From: Lysobacter enzymogenes
GTDB taxonomy: Bacteria > Pseudomonadota > Gammaproteobacteria > Xanthomonadales > Xanthomonadaceae
DNA length: 64,000 nt
Direction of reading: 5' to 3'
Assembly (NCBI RefSeq): GCF_900106525.1
Contig: NZ_FNOG01000004.1
Span: 1-64,000, forward strand
Under the pieces are notes generated by a model. That model saw only the letters and a program-made list of their open reading frames with translations. It had not been told where the DNA came from and ran no database searches. Shown here piece by piece: positions 22,574 to 33,243 of the stretch (position 1 is the stretch's first letter; each line of letters starts with the position of its first letter). The translations under genes were made by a program, and so were the position numbers.

Positions 22574-23053
22574 TCAGTAAAGTCGGTCCTGCCACGTCTC
22601 GGGGGCGCGCCAGGTGATTTGCTCGGGCGATCGTGCGTCGATCGCGCCGTGGTCGACCGCGGCGCGAACCTCGCGCTGCATCGCGGTCCAGGTCGAAGCG
22701 GCGGCGCCGATGCGCGCGCCGATCGCGTTGTTGTGGGCGTCCATGGCCCGGCTCGCATTCCCTTCCCCGCCCCGCTCCATCACCGCGGTCACCCACTCGA
22801 CGCAACGCGGCGACAAGGTGTAAGCGACGACGGCGCTGGCCAGGCTGTGGCGGTACGCATCGGCGGGGCCGTTGCGTCCGCCGGGGAGTTGCGCGGTGAA
22901 CCATTGCGAGTACACCGCGATCATTACGAAGGCGGGATACGCGCCGAACGCTAGCGCGGCCCAGGCGCCTGCCCGAAAAAAACGCGCAGCGTTTTTGCGG
23001 GCAGGCGCTGCGTGGCCGACACGGGCGGTCACGACTGCGGCGTCTCCAGGCAC
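22574..23053 (-). CDS. hypothetical membrane-associated protein between carA and carB
   Basis: A 159-residue protein of unrecognised function. One hydrophobic segment ([20 protein letters not shown], residues ~30-49) suggests a signal anchor. The rest carries a motif seen in small bacterial proteins of unknown function: [20 protein letters not shown] followed by [13 protein letters not shown], which recalls DUF6973-type sequences. The start overlaps the 3' end of the preceding gene by 25 bp and the stop is 7 bp before carB, so it is almost certainly co-transcribed and coupled with the car genes. It may be a secreted or periplasmic protein simply inserted in the operon. Confidence 0.65.
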   Translation of the reverse strand: MPGDAAVVTARVGHAAPARKNAARFFRAGAWAALAFGAYPAFVMIAVYSQWFTAQLPGGRNGPADAYRHSLASAVVAYTLSPRCVEWVTAVMERGGEGNASRAMDAHNNAIGARIGAAASTWTAMQREVRAAVDHGAIDARSPEQITWRAPETWQDRLY

Positions 23054-23583
23054 TGCCGCACGATTTCGTCCCGCGCCGGCCCCACCGCATCGGTTATACC
23101 GATGCTGCCGAAACGAGCCATGACCCGGCCACCTTCGGCGCCGAGAAACTTCATCGCCACGGCCTTGTCGGATTCGCTCATGCTCCGATCAAGCGCCTTG
23201 CCGTCCGGTTCCGGACTGCCGGAATAGGCCGCGCGCGTTTTAGCGGCCAGATACTGCAACGTAGGCGGCCCGGCCTTGGTTCGCGAGAACCGCTTCCACG
23301 CATCCAGCTCGCTACGATGCACGAAAGCCTGCTCCACCATCGCGTCGACATTGGTGTTGAGCGCCTCGGTCAGGCGGTCGCTGAGGCAATCGCGTTGCTG
23401 CTGACTCAGCCGCGGAGCCGCCTTGAGTTCCTCGACCCGGGTGCGGACCCAAGGATCGAACTGTGCCCTGCCGACACCGAGCAATTCGCGCGCCTGAGCG
23501 AGCTCCGCCCGGTCGAGTTCAGTCGCGGCCGCAGCGCCTGAGCACGCCAGGACGAGCACCGCGAGCAGCGCGCGCGCTTTCAA
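23029..23583 (-). CDS. hypothetical exported protein between carA and carB
   Basis: A 184-residue protein with a signal peptide ([20 protein letters not shown]) and a helical, charged mature part containing [15 protein letters not shown] and [21 protein letters not shown]. The latter resembles DUF2059-like periplasmic proteins, a weak match. The start codon is TTG inside the TTGA overlap with the carA stop (TTG start, TGA stop), a classic translational-coupling arrangement, and no other start fits the signal peptide. Its 3' end overlaps the next gene. Function unknown; it is unusual to find it within the car operon. Confidence 0.68.
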   Translation of the reverse strand: MKARALLAVLVLACSGAAAATELDRAELAQARELLGVGRAQFDPWVRTRVEELKAAPRLSQQQRDCLSDRLTEALNTNVDAMVEQAFVHRSELDAWKRFSRTKAGPPTLQYLAAKTRAAYSGSPEPDGKALDRSMSESDKAVAMKFLGAEGGRVMARFGSIGITDAVGPARDEIVRQCLETPQS

Positions 23584-24704
23584 CGAGCGCTCTCCATTGA
23601 GGCGACGAAGCGGTCGAACAACGGCGACACATCGTGCGGGCCGGGGCTGGCTTCCGGGTGACCCTGGAAGCTGAAAGCCGGCGCGTCGGTCAGCGCGATG
23701 CCCTGGTTGCTGCCGTCGAACAGCGAGCGGTGGGTCACCCGCACGTTGGCCGGCAGCGAGCTTTCATCGACCGCGAAGCCGTGGTTCTGCGAGGTGATCA
23801 TGACCCGGCCGGAATCGAGATCCTGGACCGGATGATTCGCGCCGTGATGGCCGAACTTCATCTTCAGCGTCTTCGCGCCCGAAGCCAGGCCGAGCAACTG
23901 GTGGCCGAGGCAGATGCCGAAGGTCGGAATCTTCTGGGCGATGAATTGCTTGATCGCCGCGATCGCGTAGTCGCACGGTTCCGGGTCGCCCGGGCCGTTG
24001 GACAGGAACACGCCGTCGGGCTTCAGCGCCAGCACGTCCGCGGCCGGCGTCTGCGCCGGCACCACGGTGATGCGGCAGCCGCGCTCGGCGAGCATGCGCA
24101 GGATGTTGAGCTTGACGCCGAAGTCGTAGGCGACGACGTGGAAGCGCGGCTCGGCGTTGACGAAGGCGTTGCGGTCGAGGTCGAGCTGACCTTCGGTCCA
24201 CTCGTAGCGCTCGCGCGTGCAGACTTCCTTGGCCAGGTCCATGCCCTTGAGGCCGGGGAACTTGCGCGCGGCTTCCAGCGCCTTGTCGACGTCGATGTCG
24301 CCGGCCATCAGCGCGCCGTTCTGCGCGCCGGTGTCGCGCAGCAGACGGGTCAGCTTGCGCGTGTCGATGTCGGCGATGGCGACCACGCCGCGATCGGCCA
24401 GCCACTGCGGCAGGGCGATCTGGCTGCGCCAGTTGCTGGGACGGCGCGGCACGTCGCGCACGATCAGGCCGGAGGCCCAGACCTGGCGGGCTTCGTCGTC
24501 CTGGTCGGTCACGCCGGTGTTGCCGACGTGCGGATAGGTCAGGGTCACCAACTGACGCGCGTACGACGGGTCGGTGAGGATTTCCTGGTAGCCGGTGATG
24601 GCGGTGTTGAATACGACTTCGCCGACGCTGAGGCCGGGCGCGCCTACGGAAACGCCCTCGAACACGGTGCCGTCTTCGAGAGCGAGGATTGCGGGTTGGG
24701 TCAC
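23580..24704 (-). CDS. carA: carbamoyl-phosphate synthase small (glutaminase) subunit
   Basis: A 374-residue class I glutamine amidotransferase subunit that supplies ammonia to CarB. I place the start at the GTG at 24704 ([14 protein letters not shown], the family N-terminus, with AAGG about 8 nt upstream); an in-frame ATG 66 bp further upstream adds a non-conserved segment. The amidotransferase triad region is visible as [16 protein letters not shown] (nucleophilic Cys) and the C-terminal [13 protein letters not shown] (His and Glu). The N-terminal CPSase domain has [14 protein letters not shown]. The stop overlaps the start of the next gene. Confidence 0.97.
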   Translation of the reverse strand: MTQPAILALEDGTVFEGVSVGAPGLSVGEVVFNTAITGYQEILTDPSYARQLVTLTYPHVGNTGVTDQDDEARQVWASGLIVRDVPRRPSNWRSQIALPQWLADRGVVAIADIDTRKLTRLLRDTGAQNGALMAGDIDVDKALEAARKFPGLKGMDLAKEVCTRERYEWTEGQLDLDRNAFVNAEPRFHVVAYDFGVKLNILRMLAERGCRITVVPAQTPAADVLALKPDGVFLSNGPGDPEPCDYAIAAIKQFIAQKIPTFGICLGHQLLGLASGAKTLKMKFGHHGANHPVQDLDSGRVMITSQNHGFAVDESSLPANVRVTHRSLFDGSNQGIALTDAPAFSFQGHPEASPGPHDVSPLFDRFVASMESAR

Positions 24705-25100
24705 GGGGGTCGCCTTGGCTGCCGGAGGAACTGATCCCGTTGCGGCTACGGCAAAACGCAGTTGCAGCAAAGCGCGGACGCGGTGCTGGACCGGTCCGGC
24801 GTTGGGATTCAGGCGAGCCGGAATTCTATCTGCGATGGGGCCCGGACGCCAGTATTAATGTGGCCGGGAGATGACGATCCGGCGGGGTCGGCGGCGCGGT
24901 TGGCTGAACGGAATCGGGCGCGGCGGGACCGGATTGGCTGAATGCAGCGCGTGGGGTGGCGCCTGAATCGGGCGGACGCGGCGGCGGGCGGGTTCGCGGT
25001 CGCGGCTTGCGCCGCTCCTACAGGGGCCCAGGCCGGTTTCGCGCGAGCCGCGACGCGACATCTCCCCGCCTGGCGCGACCGCCCTACCCGGCCGAACCGC
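24705..25100. other. intergenic region between dapB and carA
   Basis: About 400 bp without a supported gene. It contains a single half copy of palindromic repeat family 2 (24995-25026). On the minus strand there is a TAATAC hexamer at 24852-24857 that could be a -10 for carA, but the matching -35 is poor. No pyrimidine- or arginine-responsive leader could be identified by eye. Confidence 0.45.
24995..25026. repeat. palindromic repeat family 2, single half copy
   Basis: Contains CGCGGTCGCGGCTTGCGCC followed by GCTCCTACAGG, the same core found as a perfect inverted pair at 40146-40216 and again near 53468-53640 and 57169-57297. Intergenic, upstream of carA. Confidence 0.75.
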
Positions 25101-25838
25101 TCACAGATTCGGGAACATCAGCTCCGCCAGCCCGTAGCGCCCCGGCGCCTGCTGCGCCACCCGCGCCGCCGCCTCCAGCGCGCCGCGGGCGAAGATGTCG
25201 CGGTTGCTGGCGCGGTGGATCAGCTCCAGCCGCTCGCCGGGCGCGGCGAACTGCACGGTGTGCTCGCCGACGATGTCGCCGGCGCGCAGGCTGGCGTAGT
25301 GCGGCTCGCTGCCGCGGCCGATCGCCACCGCCGCGCCCAGGTGCAGCGCGGTGCCCGAGGGCGCGTCGAGCTTGCGGGTGTGGTGGGCCTCGACCACGTC
25401 GCAGTCCCAGCCCGGCAGCGCCGCGGCGGCGCGGCGCACCAGTTCGGTCAGCACCGCAACGCCCAGGCTGTAGTTGGCCGCCCAGACCACGGCGATGCCG
25501 GCCGCGGCGTCGTTGATCGCCGCGTTCTGCGCCGAGGACAGCCCGGTGGTGCCCGACACCAGCGCCTTGCCGCGCGCCGCGCACAGCGCCAGCACCGGGT
25601 CGAAGCCGTCCGGCAGGCTGAAGTCGACGGCGACGTCGAAATCCGGCGCGCCGCCCAGTTCGGCGGCGGCGAACTGCGGCACTTCGTCTTTCACCCGCTG
25701 CGCCGGTTGCGAGCGCGAATAGGCGGCGACCACGCGCACGTCGTCGCGCTCGCGCGCCAGCCGCAGCAGGGCCTGGCCCATGCGCCCGCTGGCGCCGTGG
25801 ACGAGGAGTCGGATCGGGGTCTTGGCGGTGTCGTTCAT
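25101..25838 (-). CDS. dapB: 4-hydroxy-tetrahydrodipicolinate reductase
   Basis: A 245-residue NAD(P)H-dependent enzyme of the diaminopimelate/lysine pathway that reduces HTPA to tetrahydrodipicolinate. The nucleotide-binding motif is VHGASGRMGQALLRLA at the N-terminus. The substrate and catalytic region is EAHHTRKLDAPSGTAL, with the HH pair and the KxxxPSGT signature. VFWAANYS-like WAANYSLGVAVL is also conserved. Slightly short but within family range. It is co-directional with carA, 396 bp away, and is followed upstream by the DUF3857 gene 148 bp away. Confidence 0.96.
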   Translation of the reverse strand: MNDTAKTPIRLLVHGASGRMGQALLRLARERDDVRVVAAYSRSQPAQRVKDEVPQFAAAELGGAPDFDVAVDFSLPDGFDPVLALCAARGKALVSGTTGLSSAQNAAINDAAAGIAVVWAANYSLGVAVLTELVRRAAAALPGWDCDVVEAHHTRKLDAPSGTALHLGAAVAIGRGSEPHYASLRAGDIVGEHTVQFAAPGERLELIHRASNRDIFARGALEAAARVAQQAPGRYGLAELMFPNL

Positions 25839-25986
25839 GCGCGCAGGCTAAGGCCGCGCTTCGCGCCGCACAAGCGCTGTGGCGCGACAACGTGCGAACG
25901 CGCTGAATCCAGCGCCTGAACGACGCGCGAGCCGCCGGTCGGACGGCTCGCGCCTTCAGCAAGCAACCCCGCCGGCGCGGGCGCGC

Positions 25987-27948
25987 TTACTGGTAAATCA
26001 CCTGCGCCTTCAGATTCGGCAACACCTTGCTCGCGAATTCCGAATAGCCGCGGTTGTATTCGCCGCTGCACACCGGCCCGACGGAAACGTCTTCGATGAC
26101 CCGGTGCGCGTGCAGTACATTGCCTTCCAGGCGATAGCTGGCCTCGTAGCGCGAGCCGTTGGATTCCAGTTTCAGATCCTGCGGCTTGGCCAGCACTTTG
26201 ACGGTCTTGGGAAACTCGATCCGGTAGGTCTCTTCCGAGCGGCCACCGATGCACAAGCCCTCACCTTCGTCCTTGATCTGCGAGGCCGCGCCGCTGCCGA
26301 CCAGCGCGGCGACCGGCAAGGGCGTGGTGAAGAACGCGCCCAGGGCGAACGCGCCGGGCATCGGCACCGCCTGCTTGGCCTCGATATCGACCTGGAAATT
26401 GTGGCGGCTGCGCAGCGGCTTGGGATCGTCCTGGCGGAAGCTGCCGATGGCCTGGATGCCGCCGTTCTCGTAGACCTTCTTGACCAGTTCGCCGGCGTCC
26501 TTGTCGCTGAGGTCGCGCAGCCCGGCGCGGAACTCCATCGCCGGCTGGCCCGCGAGTTCGACCGTCATCGAGCCCTTGATGCTGCCGTCCTCGGACACCG
26601 TCAGCTGGGTCTTCATGCTCTGGCGATTGGCCAGCCTGGCCGGCGCCGGCGTGCGCGCCTGCAGGTCCGGACGGTCGACGCGCAGCACCGGCTTGCCGGC
26701 CACGCTCCACGGCAGCTCGCCGAAGGCGATGCCCTTGGCGGTGGCGTCCAGGTACAGGTCCAGGCCCGGCAGGTAGTTGAGCACGTGGTTGACCGCCGAG
26801 GCCACCGGCACCGGCGCCAGCGTGTAGCTGGTGCCGGAGTTGATCAGCGCCTGGGTCGCCTCGATGCCCTTGGCCGCGAGCAGCGCCTGCAGCAGGGTCG
26901 CGTGGTCCTTGCAGTCGCCGATGCGGTTGTCGAGCACGAAGTCCTGGTCGCGCGGCACCACCGCGCCCAGGCCGATGCAGTTGCCGGCGTAGTTGATGTT
27001 CAGCGACACCCATTCGTACAAGGCCTGGGCGACCTCGCGCGGGGCGGTCTTGCCGGCGGCGATTTCGTCGGCGAGTTTGCGCACGCGCTCGGTCGGCACC
27101 GCCTTGGGCAGCGCGCGCTCGCCGTAGACGCGGGCGATGTCGCCGTAGCTGGCGAAGGTGGAGACCGAGGCGCCGTTGCTGCGGGTCAGGTCGAACGGCG
27201 GCGTGGTGCGCAGCTCGGCCTTGCGCGGCTGGCGGTTGCTGAAGCTCCACTCGACGATGCGGCGATCGCCAACGACCTCGTCGCGCACGGTCTTGAGGCC
27301 GCCGTAGGCTTCCTTGCGGATCTTCATCGACGCCGGCAGGTCGTACTTGAGCTTCAGGTCGCCCATGTAGGCATAGTCGCTGAAGCTGCTGGTGTCGGAG
27401 AACTGGCCTTCGAACATCGGCTGCTTGCCGACCAGGCGGTAGTTCAGCACCACGGTGTCGCCGACGGCCAGGTCGGGGAACACCAGGCGGGTGGTGGCGA
27501 TGTCGGAGAACGCCGGGCCGCCGTTGCCGCGGCCCTGGTTGGTCTGCACCTGGTAGTTGGACTTGGGCACCGCGATGCGGCGGCCGTCGGGCTTGAGCGT
27601 GTAGGCCTCGGCCACGTCCAGGGTCTGCAGGCTGGCGCTGTAGCCGATCGACGCGTACTTGGCCTGTTCGACCGCTTCCTCGCGCAGCACCTTCAGCGCC
27701 GACTCGCGCTGCTCGGTGTAGGTGCCGTCGGGCTGCACGGTGTAGGTGTAATGCAGGCGATCCAGGCGTGCGGGCTGCTCGTCGGCGGACTCGTCGGCCG
27801 CGCCTTGCGGCGCCGCGCTCTGGGCAGGCGCGCTCTGGGCGGCAGGTTTCTGCGCGGACGGTGGCTGGGCGAACCCGGCCTGGGCGGCGAGCGCCGCGGC
27901 CAGCGCCAGAGACAGTGCGGCCCAACGCCGCGGCATGACGATGCGCAT
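25987..27948 (-). CDS. exported DUF3857 / transglutaminase-like protein
   Basis: A 653-residue precursor. The start at 27948 has an excellent GGAGGAAAGAAAGG leader directly before ATG. A signal peptide (LALAAALAAQAGFAQ) is followed by a Gln/Ala/Pro-rich linker and a DUF3857 domain at ~75-240. A transglutaminase core lies at ~290-390 with the catalytic Cys in NRIGDCKDHATLLQALL and a following His/Asp region. The C-terminal ~200 residues are beta-rich (DUF2569/3858-like position) and contain two Cys. The family is periplasmic or outer-membrane associated in Xanthomonadaceae and Bacteroidetes; its enzymatic target is unknown. It is not obviously in an operon; a bidirectional hairpin lies 100 bp upstream. 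Confidence 0.88.
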   Translation of the reverse strand: MRIVMPRRWAALSLALAAALAAQAGFAQPPSAQKPAAQSAPAQSAAPQGAADESADEQPARLDRLHYTYTVQPDGTYTEQRESALKVLREEAVEQAKYASIGYSASLQTLDVAEAYTLKPDGRRIAVPKSNYQVQTNQGRGNGGPAFSDIATTRLVFPDLAVGDTVVLNYRLVGKQPMFEGQFSDTSSFSDYAYMGDLKLKYDLPASMKIRKEAYGGLKTVRDEVVGDRRIVEWSFSNRQPRKAELRTTPPFDLTRSNGASVSTFASYGDIARVYGERALPKAVPTERVRKLADEIAAGKTAPREVAQALYEWVSLNINYAGNCIGLGAVVPRDQDFVLDNRIGDCKDHATLLQALLAAKGIEATQALINSGTSYTLAPVPVASAVNHVLNYLPGLDLYLDATAKGIAFGELPWSVAGKPVLRVDRPDLQARTPAPARLANRQSMKTQLTVSEDGSIKGSMTVELAGQPAMEFRAGLRDLSDKDAGELVKKVYENGGIQAIGSFRQDDPKPLRSRHNFQVDIEAKQAVPMPGAFALGAFFTTPLPVAALVGSGAASQIKDEGEGLCIGGRSEETYRIEFPKTVKVLAKPQDLKLESNGSRYEASYRLEGNVLHAHRVIEDVSVGPVCSGEYNRGYSEFASKVLPNLKAQVIYQ

Positions 27949-28048
27949 CCTTTCTTTCCTCCGAATCCTTGGATCGACCTGGGTCGGCGCCGCCTCGGCG
28001 CCGGTCGCGATTTTCTATCACATCGCTGCGGCGACTGTGCGCGGGCGC

Positions 28049-28083
28049 AAACAAAAAAGGAGCCGAAGCTCCCTTTTTGTTTG
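28049..28083. terminator. rho-independent terminator, probably bidirectional
   Basis: Stem with GGAGC and GCTCC around a CGAA loop, extended by an A tract (AAACAAAAAA) on the left and a T tract (TTTTTGTTT) on the right with one mismatch. It lies 170 bp downstream of the TonB-domain gene on the minus strand and separates it from the DUF3857 gene. Confidence 0.85.
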
Positions 28084-28252
28084 TAATTCCCATCCGAACC
28101 GATGCGCTGGAGCGGCGATGCCCGGAACCCGAGCGCGCGTCAAACCCCTCGCCGCTCGACGCCGATGCCGCCGTCCCTGTCGCGCGGGCCCGGCGGTCGA
28201 TATCCGGCGCGGCCTCGACGGCGCACGTTCCGCCGCCCGCCGCGCCGCGCCG

Positions 28253-28819
28253 TCACTTGCGCGCCTTCCTGTCTTGCAGCCACTGCGCCAATTCGAAGTC
28301 GATCCTGAGCGTGTACTCCTGTTTTACCGCCATGCCCGAGTCCTGCGCCGGCCGCCAGGGCGGCATGTTCCGCACCAACCGCTCCGCTTCCGCGCCGCAG
28401 CCGCCGCCGATGTCGCGCAGCAGATTGATGTTCTTGAGCGTCCCATCGACATCGACGTCGAACCTCACGACCACCACGCCTTGCGTTTGCGCTTTCCGCG
28501 CCTGGCTGGGGTATTGCAGATTTTCCCTGAGATACGCCCTGAGCGAGGCTTCGCCTCCGGGAAACTCGGGCGGCGCGATCGCACGAAACCCAGTCGGGCG
28601 CTGCACCTCGATCGGAGGCCGCGGCGCACCCGGGCCCGGCACGCTGCCCGGCTCCGGCGGTTCGACGAGCTCGACCTGCACGACAGGCTCGCGCTCCTGC
28701 GCACCGGCGCCGGCATCGCCCGCGCGCACCTTGTCTTGCGCGTCAGCAGCGGTGAAGCACAGGCACAGCAGCGACAGCCACGCTGCGTTTGCGTGAATCG
28801 CGAGCGTTCCGTTTCTCAT
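28253..28819 (-). CDS. periplasmic TonB C-terminal domain protein
   Basis: A 188-residue protein. The N-terminus reads as a cleavable signal (LSLLCLCFTAADAQ) rather than the cytoplasmic-plus-anchor N-terminus of classical TonB. A Pro/Glu-rich linker follows (VELVEPPEPGSVPGPG). The C-terminal ~90 residues are a TonB_C domain: LQYPSQARKAQTQGVVVVRFDV, NINLLRDIGGGC and MPPWRPAQDSG. Soluble TonB_C proteins of this kind cannot obviously couple to ExbBD, so it may have a different periplasmic role. No exbB or exbD gene is nearby. A terminator follows downstream. Confidence 0.8.
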   Translation of the reverse strand: MRNGTLAIHANAAWLSLLCLCFTAADAQDKVRAGDAGAGAQEREPVVQVELVEPPEPGSVPGPGAPRPPIEVQRPTGFRAIAPPEFPGGEASLRAYLRENLQYPSQARKAQTQGVVVVRFDVDVDGTLKNINLLRDIGGGCGAEAERLVRNMPPWRPAQDSGMAVKQEYTLRIDFELAQWLQDRKARK

Positions 28820-28960
28820 CGCTAGTCCTTGTGTGGGTCGTCGAAGCGGAAAATCGTCGCCGCTCTGCGGCGATCCCCGCCGATTCTGCGTTCTTGCCGC
28901 CGACGCCGGCCCAGGCAGGGATCACGATACTCGTGATCTGCGCTCGCCGCCGGCAGCGGC

Positions 28961-28987
28961 CGGCGCCCGGCGCCCGGCGCCCGGCGC
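28961..28987. repeat. 7-bp simple-sequence tandem repeat
   Basis: The unit CGGCGCC is repeated three times and followed by a partial fourth, in the spacer between the dnaJ terminator and the TonB-domain gene. It is non-coding and probably slippage-prone. Confidence 0.8.
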
Positions 28988-28992
28988 ATACG

Positions 28993-29022
28993 AAAAGGCC
29001 CCGACCGTCAGGTCGAGGCCTT
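28993..29022 (-). terminator. dnaJ terminator
   Basis: On the minus strand, an AAGGCCTCGACC arm and a GGTCGGGGCCTTTT arm form a stem around TGAC with one mismatch, ending in TTTT. It begins 36 bp after the dnaJ stop and closes the hrcA-grpE-dnaK-dnaJ cluster. Confidence 0.82.
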
Positions 29023-29058
29023 CGTTCCGCGAAGCGCAGCGTTACCGCTGCGCCGGGT

Positions 29059-30198
29059 TCACGAGGTCATGCGATCCCAAAACCCCTTGACCCCGTCGAT
29101 GAAGGTCGAAGAGCGCGGCGAATGCTTGCGCGCGCCCTCGCCGACGAAGGTGGCTTCGAACTTTTCCAGCAGTTCGCGCTGCTCGGGGGTGAGGTTGACC
29201 GGGGTTTCCACCGCCACTCGGCAATACAGGTCGCCGGGCTTGCGGCTGCGCACCGACTTGACGCCCTTGTCGCGCAGGCGGAACAGCTTGCCGCTCTGGG
29301 TCTCGGCCGGAATGCGCAGCTCGACTTCGCCGCCGAGCGTGGGCACGCGCACTATGTCGCCGAGCGCGGCCTGGGAGATGCGGATCGGCACTTCGCAGTG
29401 CAGGTCGTCGCCGTCGCGCTGGAAGATCTCGTGCTCGCGCACGCGCACTTCCACGTACAGGTCGCCCGGCGGCGAACCGGTCGGGCCGGCTTCGCCTTCA
29501 CCGGTCAGGCGGATGCGGTCGCCGTTGTCGACGCCGGCGGGGATCTTGACCTGCAAGGTCTTGGTCCGCTCGACCCGGCCCTGGCCGTGGCAGTCGCCGC
29601 AGGGGTTGGCGATGGTCTGGCCGCGCCCGTTGCAATGCGGGCAGGCCTGCTGCATCGAGAAGATGCCGCGCTGGAACCGCACCTGGCCGCGGCCGTTGCA
29701 GGTGGTGCAGGTTTCGATCTTGCCGTCGGCCGAGCCCGAGCCCTTGCAGGTCTCGCACTCGTCCAGGGTCGGGATTTCGATCTGCTTTTCGACCCCGCCG
29801 ACCGCCTCTTCCAGCGACAGCTCCATCACGTAGCCGATGTCGGCGCCGCGCCGCGGACCGCGCGCGCCGCCGGCTCCGCCGCCGCCGAAGATGTTGCCGA
29901 AAATGTCGCCGAAGATATCGCCCATGTCGGCGAAGCCGGGGCCGGGACCGCCGGCGCCGCCGCCCATGCCGTGCTCGAACGCGGCGTGCCCGTGCTGGTC
30001 GTAGACCCGGCGCTTGGACGCATCGGCCAAGACCTCGTAGGCCTCCTTGCACTCCTTGAACGAGGCCTCGGCGGCCGCGTCGCCGGGATTGCGGTCCGGG
30101 TGGAACTTCATCGCGCAGCGGCGATAGGCCTTCTTCAGGTCGTCGTCGCTGGCGTTGCGTTGCACGCCCAGCACTTCGTAGTAGTCGCGTTTGCTCAT
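29059..30198 (-). CDS. dnaJ: chaperone protein DnaJ
   Basis: A 379-residue Hsp40 that delivers substrates to DnaK and stimulates its ATPase. The J domain (1-70) includes the HPD motif in [12 protein letters not shown] Gly/Phe-rich linker covers ~75-130. The zinc domain has four CxxCxGxG repeats: [24 protein letters not shown] and CGDCHGQG. The C-terminal substrate-binding region is complete. It lies 134 bp after dnaK on the same strand and is followed by a terminator. Confidence 0.98.
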   Translation of the reverse strand: MSKRDYYEVLGVQRNASDDDLKKAYRRCAMKFHPDRNPGDAAAEASFKECKEAYEVLADASKRRVYDQHGHAAFEHGMGGGAGGPGPGFADMGDIFGDIFGNIFGGGGAGGARGPRRGADIGYVMELSLEEAVGGVEKQIEIPTLDECETCKGSGSADGKIETCTTCNGRGQVRFQRGIFSMQQACPHCNGRGQTIANPCGDCHGQGRVERTKTLQVKIPAGVDNGDRIRLTGEGEAGPTGSPPGDLYVEVRVREHEIFQRDGDDLHCEVPIRISQAALGDIVRVPTLGGEVELRIPAETQSGKLFRLRDKGVKSVRSRKPGDLYCRVAVETPVNLTPEQRELLEKFEATFVGEGARKHSPRSSTFIDGVKGFWDRMTS

Positions 30199-30332
30199 CG
30201 GCGGGAATCGGGAACCAAGAGTGGAAATCGTTGAATCGAAAGCTGCGAATACGAGAACGGGGAACCGGGTGTGCGACAGGCCGCGATCGAGCTGCGCCTA
30301 CCTTCCCGATTCCCCATCCCCTCTTCCCGCTC

Positions 30333-32254
<1,922 letters not shown>

Positions 32255-32322
32255 GTGGTGCTCCCTCTCTCAATGCTGGAATGTGGGGGCGGCGCGGAAC
32301 GCTGCGGGCCGCCGATGTTCGC

Positions 32323-32352
32323 TATTTGGGGCCCGGTGCCGGGCAGTTCAAG
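32323..32352 (-). promoter_or_regulatory. sigma-32 (RpoH) heat-shock promoter for dnaK
   Basis: On the minus strand: CTTGAA (32352-32347), 15-bp spacer, CCCCAAATA (32331-32323). This matches the RpoH consensus CTTGAA ... CCCCAT. It ends 71 bp before the dnaK ATG, inside the grpE-dnaK spacer, so dnaK-dnaJ can be transcribed separately from grpE. Confidence 0.8.
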
Positions 32353-32453
32353 CGCCCGTGCCCTGCCCCTGATCGGTTCGAAACGCTCGCTCAGGCCCGG
32401 TTGCGCACGCCGTTCGCGCGGCCCCCGCCGCGGCGCGCGCCGGACCGGCCGGC

Positions 32454-32963
32454 TCAGTCCTGGGCGACCACGACTAGGGCCGGGCGCAGCAGGCGCTCGT
32501 TGAGCAGCCAGCCCTTCTGGTAGACCTGGACCACATGGTTCGGCGCCACGCCCGCGGCCGGCACCATGCTCATGGCCTGGTGGTGCTCGGGATTGAACGG
32601 CTGGCCGGTCGGATCGACCGCGACCAGGCCGTTGTCGCCGGCGACCTTGAGCAACTGCCTCAGGGTCAGCTCCATGCCCTGGCGCAGCGCGCTGGCATCG
32701 CCGCCGGCCGCGGCCAGGCCGGCTTCCAGGCTGTCGATCACCGGCAGCAGGTCGCCGAGCAGGCGTTCGTTGGCGAACTTGCGCGCCATGTCGATATCGC
32801 GGGCCACGCGCTTGCGCTGGTTGTCGAGCTCGGCGCGCTCGCGCAGCGAGTCCTCGCGCAGCTTAGTCAGCTCGGCGCGCAGCGCCTCGACCTCGGACAA
32901 GCCGGCGCCGGCCGGGTCCTGGGGTTCGAGGTTCAGATCGGGGTTGGGATCGTTTTGGCTCAT
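32454..32963 (-). CDS. grpE: nucleotide exchange factor GrpE
   Basis: A 169-residue protein with an acidic, Pro/Asn-rich N-terminus. A long coiled coil at ~30-85 contains [20 protein letters not shown], and the C-terminal beta domain contains [20 protein letters not shown] and [16 protein letters not shown]. It promotes ADP release from DnaK. The start MSQNDPNPD is preferred over an in-frame upstream ATG that would lie at the heat-shock promoter. It is placed between hrcA and dnaK on the same strand. Confidence 0.97.
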   Translation of the reverse strand: MSQNDPNPDLNLEPQDPAGAGLSEVEALRAELTKLREDSLRERAELDNQRKRVARDIDMARKFANERLLGDLLPVIDSLEAGLAAAGGDASALRQGMELTLRQLLKVAGDNGLVAVDPTGQPFNPEHHQAMSMVPAAGVAPNHVVQVYQKGWLLNERLLRPALVVVAQD

Positions 32964-32997
32964 GCTGGTTCCTTGCGGTCGTCCGCGACAGGGCCAG

Positions 32998-33025
32998 CTA
33001 TGGGGCCGTGGGAACGGCATTCAAG
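32998..33025 (-). promoter_or_regulatory. sigma-32 (RpoH) heat-shock promoter for grpE
   Basis: On the minus strand: CTTGAA (33025-33020), 14-bp spacer, CCCCATAG (33005-32998). This is close to the ideal RpoH consensus and 35 bp upstream of the grpE ATG. It also decides the grpE start, because the longer in-frame start would fall within the promoter. Confidence 0.85.
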
Positions 33026-33144
33026 AGGCGGGCGCCGCACAACGGCCGCGATCTGCGCCGATCGTGCGGGATCGGCGCGCAGCGTCGGGGTTCGGGCGTG
33101 GTTTTGGGACAATCCGAGCGGGGATCGCGGCCGGCCGGAGCCGC

Positions 33145-33229
33145 TGTGGGAGGGCCTTCAGGCCCGATGCCTTCCGGTCAGATCGCCGCGACCGGGCCGG
33201 AAGGCATCGGGCCTGAAGGCCCTCCTACA
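33145..33229. repeat. palindromic repeat family 1, nearly perfect long inverted pair
   Basis: Left arm from 33145 (TGTGGGAGGGCCTTCAGG...) and right arm ending at 33229 (...CTGAAGGCCCTCCTACA) match over more than 30 bp, around a short GATCGCCGCGA-like centre. It lies between hrcA and grpE, so a read-through transcript would form a very stable hairpin. Confidence 0.9.
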
Positions 33230-33243
33230 CCCAAACGCCCGGA

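Noticed and set aside
24705-24870. Attenuator or riboswitch before carA
   Set aside because: No stable alternative hairpins or pyrimidine-type leader could be recognised by eye.
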